This document shows positions 12,213 to 20,180 of a DNA stretch of 64,000 bases, in pieces (position 1 is the stretch's first letter; every line of letters begins with the position of its first letter). The position numbers and the translations under genes were made by a program. A model generated the notes under the pieces. It was not told the DNA's origin, searched no databases, and saw only the letters and a list, made by a program, of their open reading frames with translations. The stretch comes from Lysobacterales bacterium (lineage in GTDB: Bacteria > Pseudomonadota > Gammaproteobacteria > Xanthomonadales > Rhodanobacteraceae), in the NCBI GenBank assembly GCA_017305135.1, contig JAFKNA010000006.1:1-64000 (forward strand), written 5' to 3'.

Positions 12213-12294
12213 ATCGCGGGCCTCCGGCCCGCTTGCGGGCGGACGCCCGCGCTCCGGGGATCCTCCATTGATCGCGGGCCTCCAGCCCGCGATC
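12213..12294. repeat. GC-rich hairpin repeats between convergent genes
   Basis: Two related segments with CGCGGGCCTCC. The second forms a perfect 10-bp stem with 5-nt loop (GATCGCGGGC / GCCCGCGATC, 12270-12294) and overlaps the stop codon of the peroxiredoxin gene. It may act as a bidirectional transcription stop for gyrA and the peroxiredoxin gene, although no T-run is present. Confidence 0.5.
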
Positions 12295-12772
12295 AGCCGA
12301 TCGCTTCCAGCATTGCCTCGGCGCTGGACACCTTGAATTCGCCCGGTGCTTCCACCGCCAGGTGCCGGACCACGCCGTCCTCGGCGTAGAGCGCGAAGCG
12401 CTTGCCGCGCCGGCCCATGCCGAAGCGGGTGGCATCCATCTCCAGGCCCAGCGCGCGGATGAAGTGGCCGTTGCCGTCGGCGAGCATCAGCAGCCCCTCG
12501 GGCACGTGTTGCGATTTGCCCCAGGCGTCCATCACGAAGGCGTCGTTCACCGCCACGCAGGCGATGTCGATGCCGCGCTGCTTGAACTCCCCGAAGTGCG
12601 TCACGTAGCCGGGCAGGTGCCTGGCCGAGCAGGTCGGGGTGAACGCGCCGGGCACGCAGAAGAGCACCACCTTGCGGCCGCCGAACACCTCCGCGCCGGA
12701 CACCTGCTGCACGCCTTCGCGCAGCACCTCGAAGCTCGCCTCGGGAAGCCTCTCGCCTTCTTGGATCGCCAT
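12293..12772 (-). CDS. Prx5-type peroxiredoxin
   Basis: 159 residues. Reduces hydrogen peroxide and alkyl hydroperoxides with thiol donors such as glutaredoxin, glutathione or thioredoxin, in the cytosol. The peroxidatic cysteine is Cys48 in PGAFTPTCSARHLPGY, the Prx5/PMP20 signature. A second Cys in this protein (around 66, IACVAVND) could act as resolving residue. The start follows GAGAGGAG on the minus strand. The gene is convergent with gyrA and diverges from hsp20, which makes a small stress-response cluster. Confidence 0.92.
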   Translation of the reverse strand: MAIQEGERLPEASFEVLREGVQQVSGAEVFGGRKVVLFCVPGAFTPTCSARHLPGYVTHFGEFKQRGIDIACVAVNDAFVMDAWGKSQHVPEGLLMLADGNGHFIRALGLEMDATRFGMGRRGKRFALYAEDGVVRHLAVEAPGEFKVSSAEAMLEAIG

Positions 12773-12827
12773 CGCCCGTCTCCTCTCGTGCAGGGTCCCG
12801 CATCATAAGGCCAGCCGCCGCCGCGCC

Positions 12828-12856
12828 CTTGAAACACCTTCCCGCGTACGCATCTA
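12828..12856 (+). promoter_or_regulatory. Candidate sigma-32 (heat-shock) promoter for hsp20
   Basis: CTTGAAA at 12828-12834, then 14 nt, then CGCATCTA at 12849-12856, close to the RpoH consensus CTTGAAA-N13-15-CCCCATNT. It stands about 50 bp before the hsp20 start, a sensible distance for a heat-shock gene. Confidence 0.6.
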
Positions 12857-12904
12857 TCGGCCATCGCGGCGTCCGCCGCCGCCCCAACCTGACGGAGGAT
12901 CATC

Positions 12905-13351
12905 ATGGCCGTTACCCGCTACAACCCGTGGCCGTCACAGGCCCACCTGCAGGACGAGCTGAAGGGCGTGTTCGAGCGCTTCTTCAGCAATGCCGACACC
13001 GACCAGTCCAACGTGGTGACCAGCCAGTGGACGCCGCGCGTGGACATCAAGGAAGAGGACAAGCGCTTCGTGATCCTCGCCGACATCCCCGGCGTCGACC
13101 CGAAGGAAATCGAGATCCACATGGACAAGGGCATCCTCACCCTCAAGGGCGAGCGCCAGTCCGAGACCCGGGAAGGCAATGGCCAGTTCACGCGCGTGGA
13201 GCGCACGCATGGCACGTTCCATCGCCGCTTCGCGCTTCCCGACAGCGCCGATGCCGACGGCATCACCGCCAGCGGCCGCCACGGCGTGCTGGAAATCTCG
13301 ATTCCGAAGAAGCCCGAGACCACGCCGCGACGCATCGAGATCAACGGCTGA
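12905..13351 (+). CDS. Small heat-shock protein, Hsp20/alpha-crystallin family
   Basis: 148 residues. An ATP-independent holdase that binds unfolding proteins during stress, as large oligomers in the cytosol. The alpha-crystallin domain spans about 42-148, with VDIKEED, ILADIPGVDPKEIEI, LTLKGERQSE and the terminal beta-strand motif GVLEISIPK. The start is preceded by CGGAGG at good spacing. A sigma-32-like promoter lies upstream and a DnaJ-type co-chaperone gene follows, so the pair probably forms a heat-induced holdase/Hsp40 set. Confidence 0.95.
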   Translation: MAVTRYNPWPSQAHLQDELKGVFERFFSNADTDQSNVVTSQWTPRVDIKEEDKRFVILADIPGVDPKEIEIHMDKGILTLKGERQSETREGNGQFTRVERTHGTFHRRFALPDSADADGITASGRHGVLEISIPKKPETTPRRIEING

Positions 13352-13421
13352 AGGTGGCGCCGCCCGGATGCGGGCGGCGGCTCTGCTACCCTGCTGGTCG
13401 TGGCTTGCCCGACCGAAGGTC

Positions 13422-13449
13422 ACGGCCCGCGGCTCACCCCGCGGGCCGT
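13422..13449 (+). terminator. Strong hairpin after hsp20
   Basis: A perfect 11-bp stem (ACGGCCCGCGG / CCGCGGGCCGT) with a 6-nt loop between hsp20 and the DnaJ-like gene. Only a short T-poor tail (TCGTCTT) follows, so it may attenuate rather than stop transcription. Confidence 0.55.
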
Positions 13450-13474
13450 TCGTCTTCCGCCGTAGGGAGGATCG

Positions 13475-14368
13475 ATGGAGTTCAAGGACTACTACGACAC
13501 CCTCGGGGTGAAGCCCGAGGCTACCGACGCCGAGATCAAGGCCGCCTACCGGCGCCTTGCACGCAAGTACCATCCGGACGTCAGCAAGGAAGCCGGCGCC
13601 GAGGACAAGTTCAAGTCCGCCAACGAGGCCTACGAGGCGCTGAAGGATCCGGAGCGGCGCAAGGCCTACGACCAGCTCCGCGCCGGCGGCTACCGCGGTG
13701 GCGACGAGTTCCGCGGCCCGCCGCCGAACTGGCAGCAGCAGGCCCACGGCGGCGGCCAGCCCTTCCAGGGCGAGGAGTTCAGCGATTTCTTCGAGTCGCT
13801 GTTCGGCGATCGCGTGCGCGGCCGGGCGCATGCCGGCCCGCGGCGCGGCCGCGACCTGCACGCGCAGGTCGCGATCGGCATCCGCTCCGCCTACGCCGGC
13901 GGCGCCGAGCGCATCACCCTGCGCGACGGCAGCGGCGAGCGCACGCTGGAAGTCAGGATTCCGGCCGGCATCTCGCCCGGCCAGCAGATCCGCCTGGCGG
14001 GCCAAGGCAATCCCGGCCAGGGCGGCGGCGCGGCCGGCGACCTGATCCTGGAGGTGGCTATCCGCGAGGATGCGACTTTCCAGCTCGACGGTCGCAACGT
14101 GCTGGTGACGCTGCCGGTCACGCCGTGGGAGGCCGCGCTCGGCGCGGAAGTGCCGGTGCCGACCCTCGGTGGCGAGGTGCAGTTGCGCATTCCGGCCGGT
14201 TCCGACGGCGGCCGCAAGATGCGCCTGCGCGGTCGCGGCTGGCCGGGCAAGCCGGCGGGCGACCAGATCGTCACGCTGGCGATCCACGTGCCCAGGGCCA
14301 GCACCGACGCGCAGCGCGAACTCTACGAGGCGATGGCACGCGGGTTTGACTTCGACCCGCGGCGCTGA
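13475..14368 (+). CDS. cbpA: DnaJ-class co-chaperone, CbpA type
   Basis: 297 residues. An Hsp40 that recruits and stimulates DnaK; the CbpA type also binds curved DNA. The J-domain occupies residues 1-70 with the HPD motif at 33-35 (KYHPDVSKE). A Gly/Phe-rich linker (about 75-130) follows, and then the two C-terminal beta-sandwich domains with no zinc-finger Cys repeats, which distinguishes CbpA from DnaJ. The start has GGGAGG just upstream. No cbpM modulator gene is next to it. It lies 123 bp downstream of hsp20 on the same strand, behind a hairpin. Confidence 0.92.
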   Translation: MEFKDYYDTLGVKPEATDAEIKAAYRRLARKYHPDVSKEAGAEDKFKSANEAYEALKDPERRKAYDQLRAGGYRGGDEFRGPPPNWQQQAHGGGQPFQGEEFSDFFESLFGDRVRGRAHAGPRRGRDLHAQVAIGIRSAYAGGAERITLRDGSGERTLEVRIPAGISPGQQIRLAGQGNPGQGGGAAGDLILEVAIREDATFQLDGRNVLVTLPVTPWEAALGAEVPVPTLGGEVQLRIPAGSDGGRKMRLRGRGWPGKPAGDQIVTLAIHVPRASTDAQRELYEAMARGFDFDPRR

Positions 14369-14520
14369 ATGCGCTCGTTCGACCCGCGGCGTTGAGTCGC
14401 ACCCGCACCTGAGCCCCGGCGCCGGCTTCTTCCGTGACCGGCTTTGCGGCACAATCGCGACCCTTGGCAGCGCAGGTCTGCGGGCCTCGCTTGCGGCCGC
14501 GCGCGGCCGGTGGATGCATC

Positions 14521-16512
14521 ATGGCTCGCTGGACGCCGGGACTTCGCGGCAAATCATTGTTGGCCCTCGCCATCGCCTGCGCGGCCGCGCTGCTGGCGGC
14601 GGTGCTGCTCGCCGAAGGCCTTGCGGCCGGTGCGCGCGCGCAGTTCGGCGCGGCCTACGCACGCAACTTCACCCTGCTGCATCGCGAGCGCATCCTCGCC
14701 CCGATCAGCCGCGAACTGGCGCTGTCGCAGCGCCTGGCCGACTCGGTGCTGCTCAAGCGCATGTTGCGCGATCCGGCCGATGCGCCCGTGCGCGCCGCCT
14801 TCTTCGACGAGGCCGAAGGTTATCGGCACGCGTTTCGCGGGCGCTCCTGGTTCGCCATCAGCGCGCTCGACCTCAACTACTGGTTCAACGAGGAGGGAAA
14901 GCCGCGCAGCCAGCAGCCGCGCTATCGCCTGTCCCGCGAGGATCCCGAGGATGGCTGGTTCTTCGCCACCCTCGCCGGCGGCGAGCCGTACAACATCAAC
15001 GTCAACTACGACGCCAAGCTCGAGCAGACGCGGATCTGGCTGAACGTGCTCGTCGAGGACGCCGGCGAAGCGATCGGCCTCGCCGGTTCCGGTCTCGACT
15101 TCAGCACCTTCCTCACCGACTTCACCGGCCGCCACGAGCCGGGCGTGGTACCGATCATCGTCGCCGCCGACGGCGCGATCCAGGCCCATCCCGACCCCGA
15201 GCGGGTGGCCCTCAACTCGGCCGAGAAGGAAGCGCGGCCCTCGCAGACGCTGGCCGGCCTGCTGCCCGGAACCGAGGCCGCCGGGATCGCGGCGATCCTC
15301 GCCGAGAGCCGCAGCCAGCCGGACGAGGCGATCCTCCGCGAGGTACGGGTGGGCGACGACGAGCGCCTGCTCGCCGTGACCTACATCCCGGAGCTCCGCT
15401 GGCACGTGGCCGCGCTGGTCGACCTCGGCTCGGCCGAACTCAGCGGGGGCAAATGGCTGCTCTACCTTGGACTCGGGCTGGCACTGGTGCTGCTGGTGCT
15501 GCTGGCGGGCTTCGGCTATCTCACCGAGCGCCTGGTGCTGCGGCCGCTACGCGCCCTGCAGCGTTCCGCCGACGCGATCTCCCGCGGCGAGTACGCCGTG
15601 CACCTGCCGCCGGCCGGCAACGACGAGATCGGCGCCCTGACCACCGCGTTCGCGCGCATGGCGGGCCAGGTCAGCAGCCACACCGCCGAGCTTGAGGACA
15701 AGGTGCGCGAGCGCACCGCGGCGCTGGAAGCCAGCCACGCCGCGACCCTGCACGCGCACCGGCAGCTCGATGCCTCGATCGACTACGCCAGCCTGATCCA
15801 GCGCGCGATCCTGCCCGATCGCGACCTCGAGCGCGTGCTCGGCGAGCGCCATTTCGTGCTGTGGCGACCGCGCGATGTCGTCGGCGGCGATTTCTACGTG
15901 TTCCGCGCGGACGATGACGGTTTCCTCATCGGCCTGTTCGACTGCGCCGGCCACGGCGTGCCGGGCGCGCTGATGACCATGCTGGCGCGCTCGGCGATCG
16001 ACCATGCGCTGGCCAAGGTCGGCGCTGCCGATCCCGCCGGCGTGTTGCGGGAAGCCGATGTCGCCCTGCGCGCGCTGCTGGCCAACGCGCGGCTGGAGCG
16101 CGCGCTGGCTACCAGTACCGATGCGGGCCTGGTCCACGTCGATCGCCGCCGCGGCGAACTGGTCTTCGCCGGCGCCGCGATCGGCCTGTTCCACACCGAA
16201 GGTGGCGAGGTGGCGCATGTCGCCGGTTCGCGGCGCGGGCTCGCCGACCGCCGCGTGGCGGAATACCGCAACGTGCGCCTGCCGCTGCGGCCGGGCACGA
16301 CCTGGTGCCTGGTCACCGACGGCCTGCTCGACCAGTCCGGCGGCGAACACGGCTTCGGCTTCGGACGCGGGCGCTTCAGCGAGCACCTGCGCGCCAGCGC
16401 GCAGCTGCCGCTGGCCGCGCAGGCCGGGCGGCTGGCGGCGACGCTGGCCGAGTGGCAGGCCGGCTGGCCGCAGCGTGACGACATCACGGTACTATCGTTC
16501 CGAATCGATTGA
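14521..16512 (+). CDS. siaA: SiaA-type membrane PP2C/SpoIIE phosphatase
   Basis: 663 residues, the same length as P. aeruginosa SiaA. Layout: TM helix 12-33, a large periplasmic sensor region to about 310, TM helix 311-334, HAMP domain about 336-385, short coiled coil, and a SpoIIE/PP2C phosphatase domain from about 424, with metal-binding GGDFYV (Asp457), DCAGHGVPGAL (Asp474), VTDGLLD and a terminal RDDITVLSF. In Pseudomonas, SiaA dephosphorylates SiaC, which then activates the cyclase SiaD in response to an outside signal. The ATG at 14521 was chosen over upstream in-frame codons because it starts the first membrane helix. It is the first gene of a four-gene operon; siaB begins 11 bp downstream. 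Confidence 0.9.
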   Translation: MARWTPGLRGKSLLALAIACAAALLAAVLLAEGLAAGARAQFGAAYARNFTLLHRERILAPISRELALSQRLADSVLLKRMLRDPADAPVRAAFFDEAEGYRHAFRGRSWFAISALDLNYWFNEEGKPRSQQPRYRLSREDPEDGWFFATLAGGEPYNINVNYDAKLEQTRIWLNVLVEDAGEAIGLAGSGLDFSTFLTDFTGRHEPGVVPIIVAADGAIQAHPDPERVALNSAEKEARPSQTLAGLLPGTEAAGIAAILAESRSQPDEAILREVRVGDDERLLAVTYIPELRWHVAALVDLGSAELSGGKWLLYLGLGLALVLLVLLAGFGYLTERLVLRPLRALQRSADAISRGEYAVHLPPAGNDEIGALTTAFARMAGQVSSHTAELEDKVRERTAALEASHAATLHAHRQLDASIDYASLIQRAILPDRDLERVLGERHFVLWRPRDVVGGDFYVFRADDDGFLIGLFDCAGHGVPGALMTMLARSAIDHALAKVGAADPAGVLREADVALRALLANARLERALATSTDAGLVHVDRRRGELVFAGAAIGLFHTEGGEVAHVAGSRRGLADRRVAEYRNVRLPLRPGTTWCLVTDGLLDQSGGEHGFGFGRGRFSEHLRASAQLPLAAQAGRLAATLAEWQAGWPQRDDITVLSFRID

Positions 16513-16523
16513 ACGGAGGCTCC

Positions 16524-17066
16524 ATGCAATCGGCCGACCTGCACGAGTTGCGCGAGTTCTGCACCGAGCGGCGCATCATGCTCTGCTTCAACGGGCCGAT
16601 GTCGCGCTCGCTGATCGAGGAGATCGGCAACGCCCTGCGCAACCACCTGGAGGCCGACCGCGTGCAGCCCGGCGCCGCGATGGACGTCTTCGCGGTGTAC
16701 ATCGAGCTGACGCAGAACATCCGCCATTACGCCGCGCGCATGAACTACGGCGAGGAGGAGGCGAGCGCGACCGTCGTCATCGCGCGCCACGGCGATGGTC
16801 GCCACGAGGTGTCGGCCGGCAACGTGGTGGAGGCGGCGGATGCGGAGGCGCTGATGCATCGCATCGCCGACCTCGCGCCGCTGGACAGGGCCGCGCTCAA
16901 GGCGCGCTACAAGGAACAGCTCCGCGCGCCGCGCGATCCCGATTCCCCGAGCGGCGCCGGGCTCGGCCTGATCGACGTCGCGCGCAAGTCCAGCGGACCG
17001 CTCCAGGCCTCGCTCCACCAACGCGGCGATGGCCGTGCCTTCTTCAGCCTGACGGCCCTCATCTGA
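16524..17066 (+). CDS. siaB: SiaB family protein kinase (DUF6272)
   Basis: 180 residues from the ATG at 16524, which follows ACGGAGG. A GHKL-fold kinase related to anti-sigma-factor kinases: the N-box appears as ELTQNIRHYA (61-70) and the G-box as GAGLGLIDVA (144-153). In P. aeruginosa, SiaB phosphorylates SiaC on a threonine and so switches off activation of the diguanylate cyclase, opposing SiaA. It sits between siaA (11 bp) and siaC (12 bp), as expected for one transcript. Confidence 0.9.
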   Translation: MQSADLHELREFCTERRIMLCFNGPMSRSLIEEIGNALRNHLEADRVQPGAAMDVFAVYIELTQNIRHYAARMNYGEEEASATVVIARHGDGRHEVSAGNVVEAADAEALMHRIADLAPLDRAALKARYKEQLRAPRDPDSPSGAGLGLIDVARKSSGPLQASLHQRGDGRAFFSLTALI

Positions 17067-17078
17067 GCCTGGTGCCCC

Positions 17079-17474
17079 ATGCAAGTCACTGATCTGTCCA
17101 TCGCCGGAACGCAGTCCACGCCGGAGATCCGCGCCGATGCCGCGGCCGGCGTGCTCAGCCTCGCCGGCGATTCCTATCCCGAGAACGCATTCGAGCTGTT
17201 CGGCCCGGTGATCGACTGGGTCGAACGCTACCTCGCGGCCGGCGATGCGCCGCTCCGGCTCGACCTGCGCCTGCTCTATCTCAATACCAGCAGCATCCGC
17301 GCGGTGATGGACATCTTCGACCTGCTGGAAGAGGCCTTCACACACCAGCGCAAGGTGTCGGTGGACTGGTTCTACGACCACCGCAACGAGCGCGTGCGCG
17401 AGCTGGCCGAGGAATTCGCCGAGGACTGCACCTTCCCGTTCCGCATCCTGCCCGATGAAGAGGCCGCAGGATGA
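17079..17474 (+). CDS. siaC: SiaC phosphoprotein (DUF1987, anti-sigma-antagonist-like)
   Basis: 131 residues. SiaC is the switch of the system: unphosphorylated it binds and stimulates SiaD, and phosphorylated it does not. The family motif YLNTSS places the phospho-acceptor at Thr70, aligning with Thr68 of P. aeruginosa. DSYPENAFELFGPVIDW near the N-terminus is also characteristic. The stop codon overlaps the siaD start by four bases (ATGA), pointing to translational coupling of switch and target. Confidence 0.92.
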   Translation: MQVTDLSIAGTQSTPEIRADAAAGVLSLAGDSYPENAFELFGPVIDWVERYLAAGDAPLRLDLRLLYLNTSSIRAVMDIFDLLEEAFTHQRKVSVDWFYDHRNERVRELAEEFAEDCTFPFRILPDEEAAG

Positions 17475-18259
17475 ATGCCGCTGCCGGCGAACTCGACCGG
17501 AAGATCGAGGCACTGCTGGCCGACCCGGCCTGGCTCGACCATCCGCTGCGCGAGGCGCTGGCGGCGCTCTGGGAGCGCTATCTCGCGCAGTTGCATCGGC
17601 TGGACCGCATCGCCAGCCTTTCCGACCGCTTCCAGGCGCTGGTGCGCGACCGCGACCTCACCCGCACCGAGCAGTTCGAGAAGCGCCTGCGCCAGGTGGA
17701 GAAGATGACGCGCATCTCCGACGGCTACCAGGAGATGATGCGCGAGCTCAACCTGCAGCTCCAGCAGGCCTCCACGCACGACCTCCTCACCGGATTGCCG
17801 AACCGCCGTTTCCTGGCCGAGCGCCTGAAGCAGGAAGCCGAACGCAGCCGCCGCAGCGGCGAACCCCTGTGCGTGGCCCTCGCCGACGTCGACCGCTTCA
17901 AGCACGTCAACGACAGCTGGGGCCATGAGGTGGGCGACATCGCCCTGCGCGCGGTGGCACAGGCCATGGACCGCGCGCTGCGCGAAGGCGACCTGTGCGG
18001 GCGCTGGGGCGGCGAGGAGTTCCTCGTCATCCTTCCCGCCACCCGGCTGGACGATGCCATGCCGGCGGCCGAGCGCATCCTGGACGCGGTGCGCGACGTG
18101 CGCGTGGAGGGGATTCCGGCCGAACATCGCATCACGATCAGCATCGGGGTGGCCCAATGGTCGGCGCAGGAACGCCCCGAAGCCACCCTCGCCCGGGCCG
18201 ACGTCGCGCTCTTCGAGGCCAAGGGCAATGGCCGCGACCGGGTGATGGCCCTGACCTGA
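17471..18259 (+). CDS. siaD: SiaD diguanylate cyclase
   Basis: 262 residues. Makes cyclic di-GMP from two GTP and thereby promotes surface attachment and aggregation. An N-terminal helical region (about 1-100, coiled-coil-like) that in SiaD receives SiaC is followed by the GGDEF domain. The active-site motif is GGEEF at 180-184. An intact inhibitory site RxxD (Arg171-Asp174) lies five residues upstream, so product feedback inhibition is expected. There is no membrane segment. The gene overlaps siaC by 4 bp and is the last of the operon. Confidence 0.93.
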   Translation: MNAAAGELDRKIEALLADPAWLDHPLREALAALWERYLAQLHRLDRIASLSDRFQALVRDRDLTRTEQFEKRLRQVEKMTRISDGYQEMMRELNLQLQQASTHDLLTGLPNRRFLAERLKQEAERSRRSGEPLCVALADVDRFKHVNDSWGHEVGDIALRAVAQAMDRALREGDLCGRWGGEEFLVILPATRLDDAMPAAERILDAVRDVRVEGIPAEHRITISIGVAQWSAQERPEATLARADVALFEAKGNGRDRVMALT

Positions 18260-18283
18260 GGGCGCCCGGAGGAGCCGGCGCCC
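18260..18283 (+). terminator. Weak hairpin after siaD
   Basis: A 7-bp stem (GGGCGCC / GGCGCCC) with a 10-nt loop begins one base after the siaD stop. No T-run follows, so termination here is uncertain. Confidence 0.3.
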
Positions 18284-18402
18284 GTCGCGGCGGAGCCCGC
18301 GGGTGCGCAATGCACGGCCACCCACGCCGGCCGGGAAATTCACGCCCTGAAGCTGGAGCCCTCGCCGTGATGCGCGGCGCGCAGGCCGCGCCGCGACCTG
18401 GC

Positions 18403-18768
18403 TCAGGCCGGCAGGTACTCGTTGACCACGCGGGTCAGCTCGGCGTCATCGATCGGCTTGGTGACATAGGCCTTGGCGCCCTGGCGCATGCCCCAGACGC
18501 GATCGGTTTCCTGGTCCTTGGTGGTCACCAGCACGATCGGGATGTGGCTGGTCTTCGGATCCTTGGCGATGGTGCGCGTGGCCTGGAAGCCGTTGAGGTT
18601 CGGCATCACCACGTCCATCAGGATGAGATCGGGCAACTCGCGCTTGGCGGCATCGACGCCGGCAGCGCCGTCTTCGGCCGTGATCACCTGGTGGCCGAGC
18701 TTCTCGACCGTCTGCTTCATGCCCATCAGCTGCGATGGCGAGTCGTCTACGATCAATACCTTGGACAT
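18403..18768 (-). CDS. PilH/CheY-like single-domain response regulator
   Basis: 121 residues, a receiver domain only. Asp52 (LILMDVVMP) is the phosphorylation site; acidic residues VDDS at 8-10 and TKPID near 102 complete the pocket. The best family match by eye is PilH/PilG of the Pil-Chp twitching-motility system, although the kinase genes are not in this window. An AGGGGG lies 9 nt before the start. It faces siaD, so two motility or attachment regulators stand side by side, but on opposite strands. Confidence 0.85.
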   Translation of the reverse strand: MSKVLIVDDSPSQLMGMKQTVEKLGHQVITAEDGAAGVDAAKRELPDLILMDVVMPNLNGFQATRTIAKDPKTSHIPIVLVTTKDQETDRVWGMRQGAKAYVTKPIDDAELTRVVNEYLPA

Positions 18769-18828
18769 GCGTCAATTCCCCCTGCAGGAGCGGGCATTCT
18801 AGTCGTGGATGCGGCGCCGGCCAAGCAC

Positions 18829-19827
18829 TCAGGCGATCCTGACGATCGTGCGGCCGTGCGATTTCCCAGCCAGCATCGTATCGAAAACCGCGGGCAGGTG
18901 GGCCAGCTCCACTTCACGGTTCGCAATGGTGGCGAGCTGCGCCGGCTTCCAGTCGTCGGCCAGGTGCTGCCAGATCTCCTCGCGGATGCCGCGCGCGGTA
19001 CCGGCCGAAGCGACGCCGAGGAGGCTGAGGCCACGGATGATGAAGGGCATCACCGTGGTGGCCAGCTCGATGCTGGCGGCATTGCCGCAGATGGCGATGT
19101 TGCCGTACGGTTTGATGACGCGCGACAGGCCGGCCAGCATGTCGCCGCCGACGTTGTCGATGGCGCCGGCCCAGTGCGCGCTCTCCAGCGGCCGCTGGCC
19201 CCAGTAGAGTCCCTCGCGCGCGATGCACTGCCTGGCACCGAGGCCGATCAGGTAATCGAACTGCTCGAGCTTGCCGGTGATCGCATGCGCCTCGAAACCG
19301 GCCCGGGTGAGGATGTCGATGGCGAGCGAACCGACTCCGCCGGTGGCGCCGGTGACGACGATGGGACCCATGTCGGCGGTCTGCCCATTGCGGATCATCT
19401 GGTACAGGGCGAGCGCGGCGGTGAAGCCGGCGGTGCCGAGCGCCATCGAGTCGCGTAGAGTGAGCCCCGCCGGCAGCGGAATGGTCCACTTCGATTCCAG
19501 CCGCGCGTACTCGGCATAACCACCGTCGCGGGTTTCCGAAAGGCCGCAGCCGGTGCACAGGACCTCGTCGCCCTCCTTGAACGCAGGATCAGTCGATTCG
19601 GCCACGTAGCCGGCAAGGTCGATGCCGCCGTTCAGCGGATACTGGCGCAGGATCCTGCCCTTGCCGCTGCCGGCCAGCGCATCCTTGTAGTTGACCGAGG
19701 AGTACGCAACCTTAACCAGCACCTCGCCCGGCGAGAGCGCGTCGATTGACATCTCCTCGATGCCGGCGCGGTGGCCGGAGGCGTCCTTGTGGATGCGGAA
19801 GGCGTTGAAGGTGGTAGTCGGGCTCAT
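18829..19827 (-). CDS. acuI: Acrylyl-CoA reductase / YhdH-type NADPH quinone oxidoreductase
   Basis: 332 residues of the medium-chain dehydrogenase/reductase superfamily without the zinc ligands. The nucleotide-binding loop is TGATGGVGS (159-167), and the N-terminal VAYSSVNYKDAL is typical of the YhdH/AcuI group, which reduces acryloyl-CoA to propionyl-CoA with NADPH and so detoxifies acrylate. Its ATG at 19827 lies only 13 bp from the left arm of the inverted-repeat cassette. The repeat therefore forms the 5' leader of this gene, and any older promoter would have been displaced or must read through the cassette. Confidence 0.88.
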   Translation of the reverse strand: MSPTTTFNAFRIHKDASGHRAGIEEMSIDALSPGEVLVKVAYSSVNYKDALAGSGKGRILRQYPLNGGIDLAGYVAESTDPAFKEGDEVLCTGCGLSETRDGGYAEYARLESKWTIPLPAGLTLRDSMALGTAGFTAALALYQMIRNGQTADMGPIVVTGATGGVGSLAIDILTRAGFEAHAITGKLEQFDYLIGLGARQCIAREGLYWGQRPLESAHWAGAIDNVGGDMLAGLSRVIKPYGNIAICGNAASIELATTVMPFIIRGLSLLGVASAGTARGIREEIWQHLADDWKPAQLATIANREVELAHLPAVFDTMLAGKSHGRTIVRIA

Positions 19828-19840
19828 GATTTACCTAAAC

Positions 19841-19875
19841 CTCGTCGTCCCGGCGCACGCCGGGACCCAGTGCCT
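19841..19875 (+). repeat. Left arm of 35-bp inverted repeat
   Basis: Begins CTCGTCGTCCCGGCG and ends GGGACCCAGTGCCT. Exact inverse of 20181-20215. A further related copy lies at 20380-20411 in this same orientation. Confidence 0.95.
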
Positions 19876-19882
19876 TTCGGAC

Positions 19883-20179
19883 TCACGAAAGGCCGTCGAA
19901 TAGATCACGCCAGTAGGGGTTCACCTGCTCGATCAGGTCGAGCTTCCACGCCCGCCGCCACTGTTTCAGCGACTTCTCGCGCGTGATTGCCGTTTCCATG
20001 GTGACGTGCACTTCAAACCAGACCAGCAAGTGTACGTGATGATCGCGCGTGAACCCCGGAATGCAGCCTTGCTTGTGCTGCCACACGCGTTGGACGAGGT
20101 TCGAGGTTACGCCTGTGTAGAGCGTGCCGTTGCGGCGGCTTGCGAGGATGTACACGCACGGGACGATCTGTCGTGGCAT
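19883..20179 (-). CDS. Small GIY-YIG nuclease-family protein
   Basis: 98 residues consisting of a single GIY-YIG domain. The motif pair is VYILAS (9-14) and LYTGVT (20-25); the presumed catalytic Arg31 (NLVQRVWQHK), Glu69 (TREKSLK) and Asn87 are all present, so the enzyme should be able to cut DNA. The upstream open frame continues into the repeat, but those residues are only translated palindrome, so I start at the ATG at 20179, directly after the arm; there is no clear ribosome-binding site. Related small GIY-YIG proteins (YhbQ/UPF0213 type) have no firm physiological role. Its enclosure by perfect inverted repeats suggests it acts on, or spreads with, those repeats. Confidence 0.85.
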   Translation of the reverse strand: MPRQIVPCVYILASRRNGTLYTGVTSNLVQRVWQHKQGCIPGFTRDHHVHLLVWFEVHVTMETAITREKSLKQWRRAWKLDLIEQVNPYWRDLFDGLS

Positions 20180-20180
20180 G

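Noticed and set aside
9586-12435. 949-codon open frame opposite gyrA
   Set aside because: Shadow of gyrA; low-complexity composition and no start signal.
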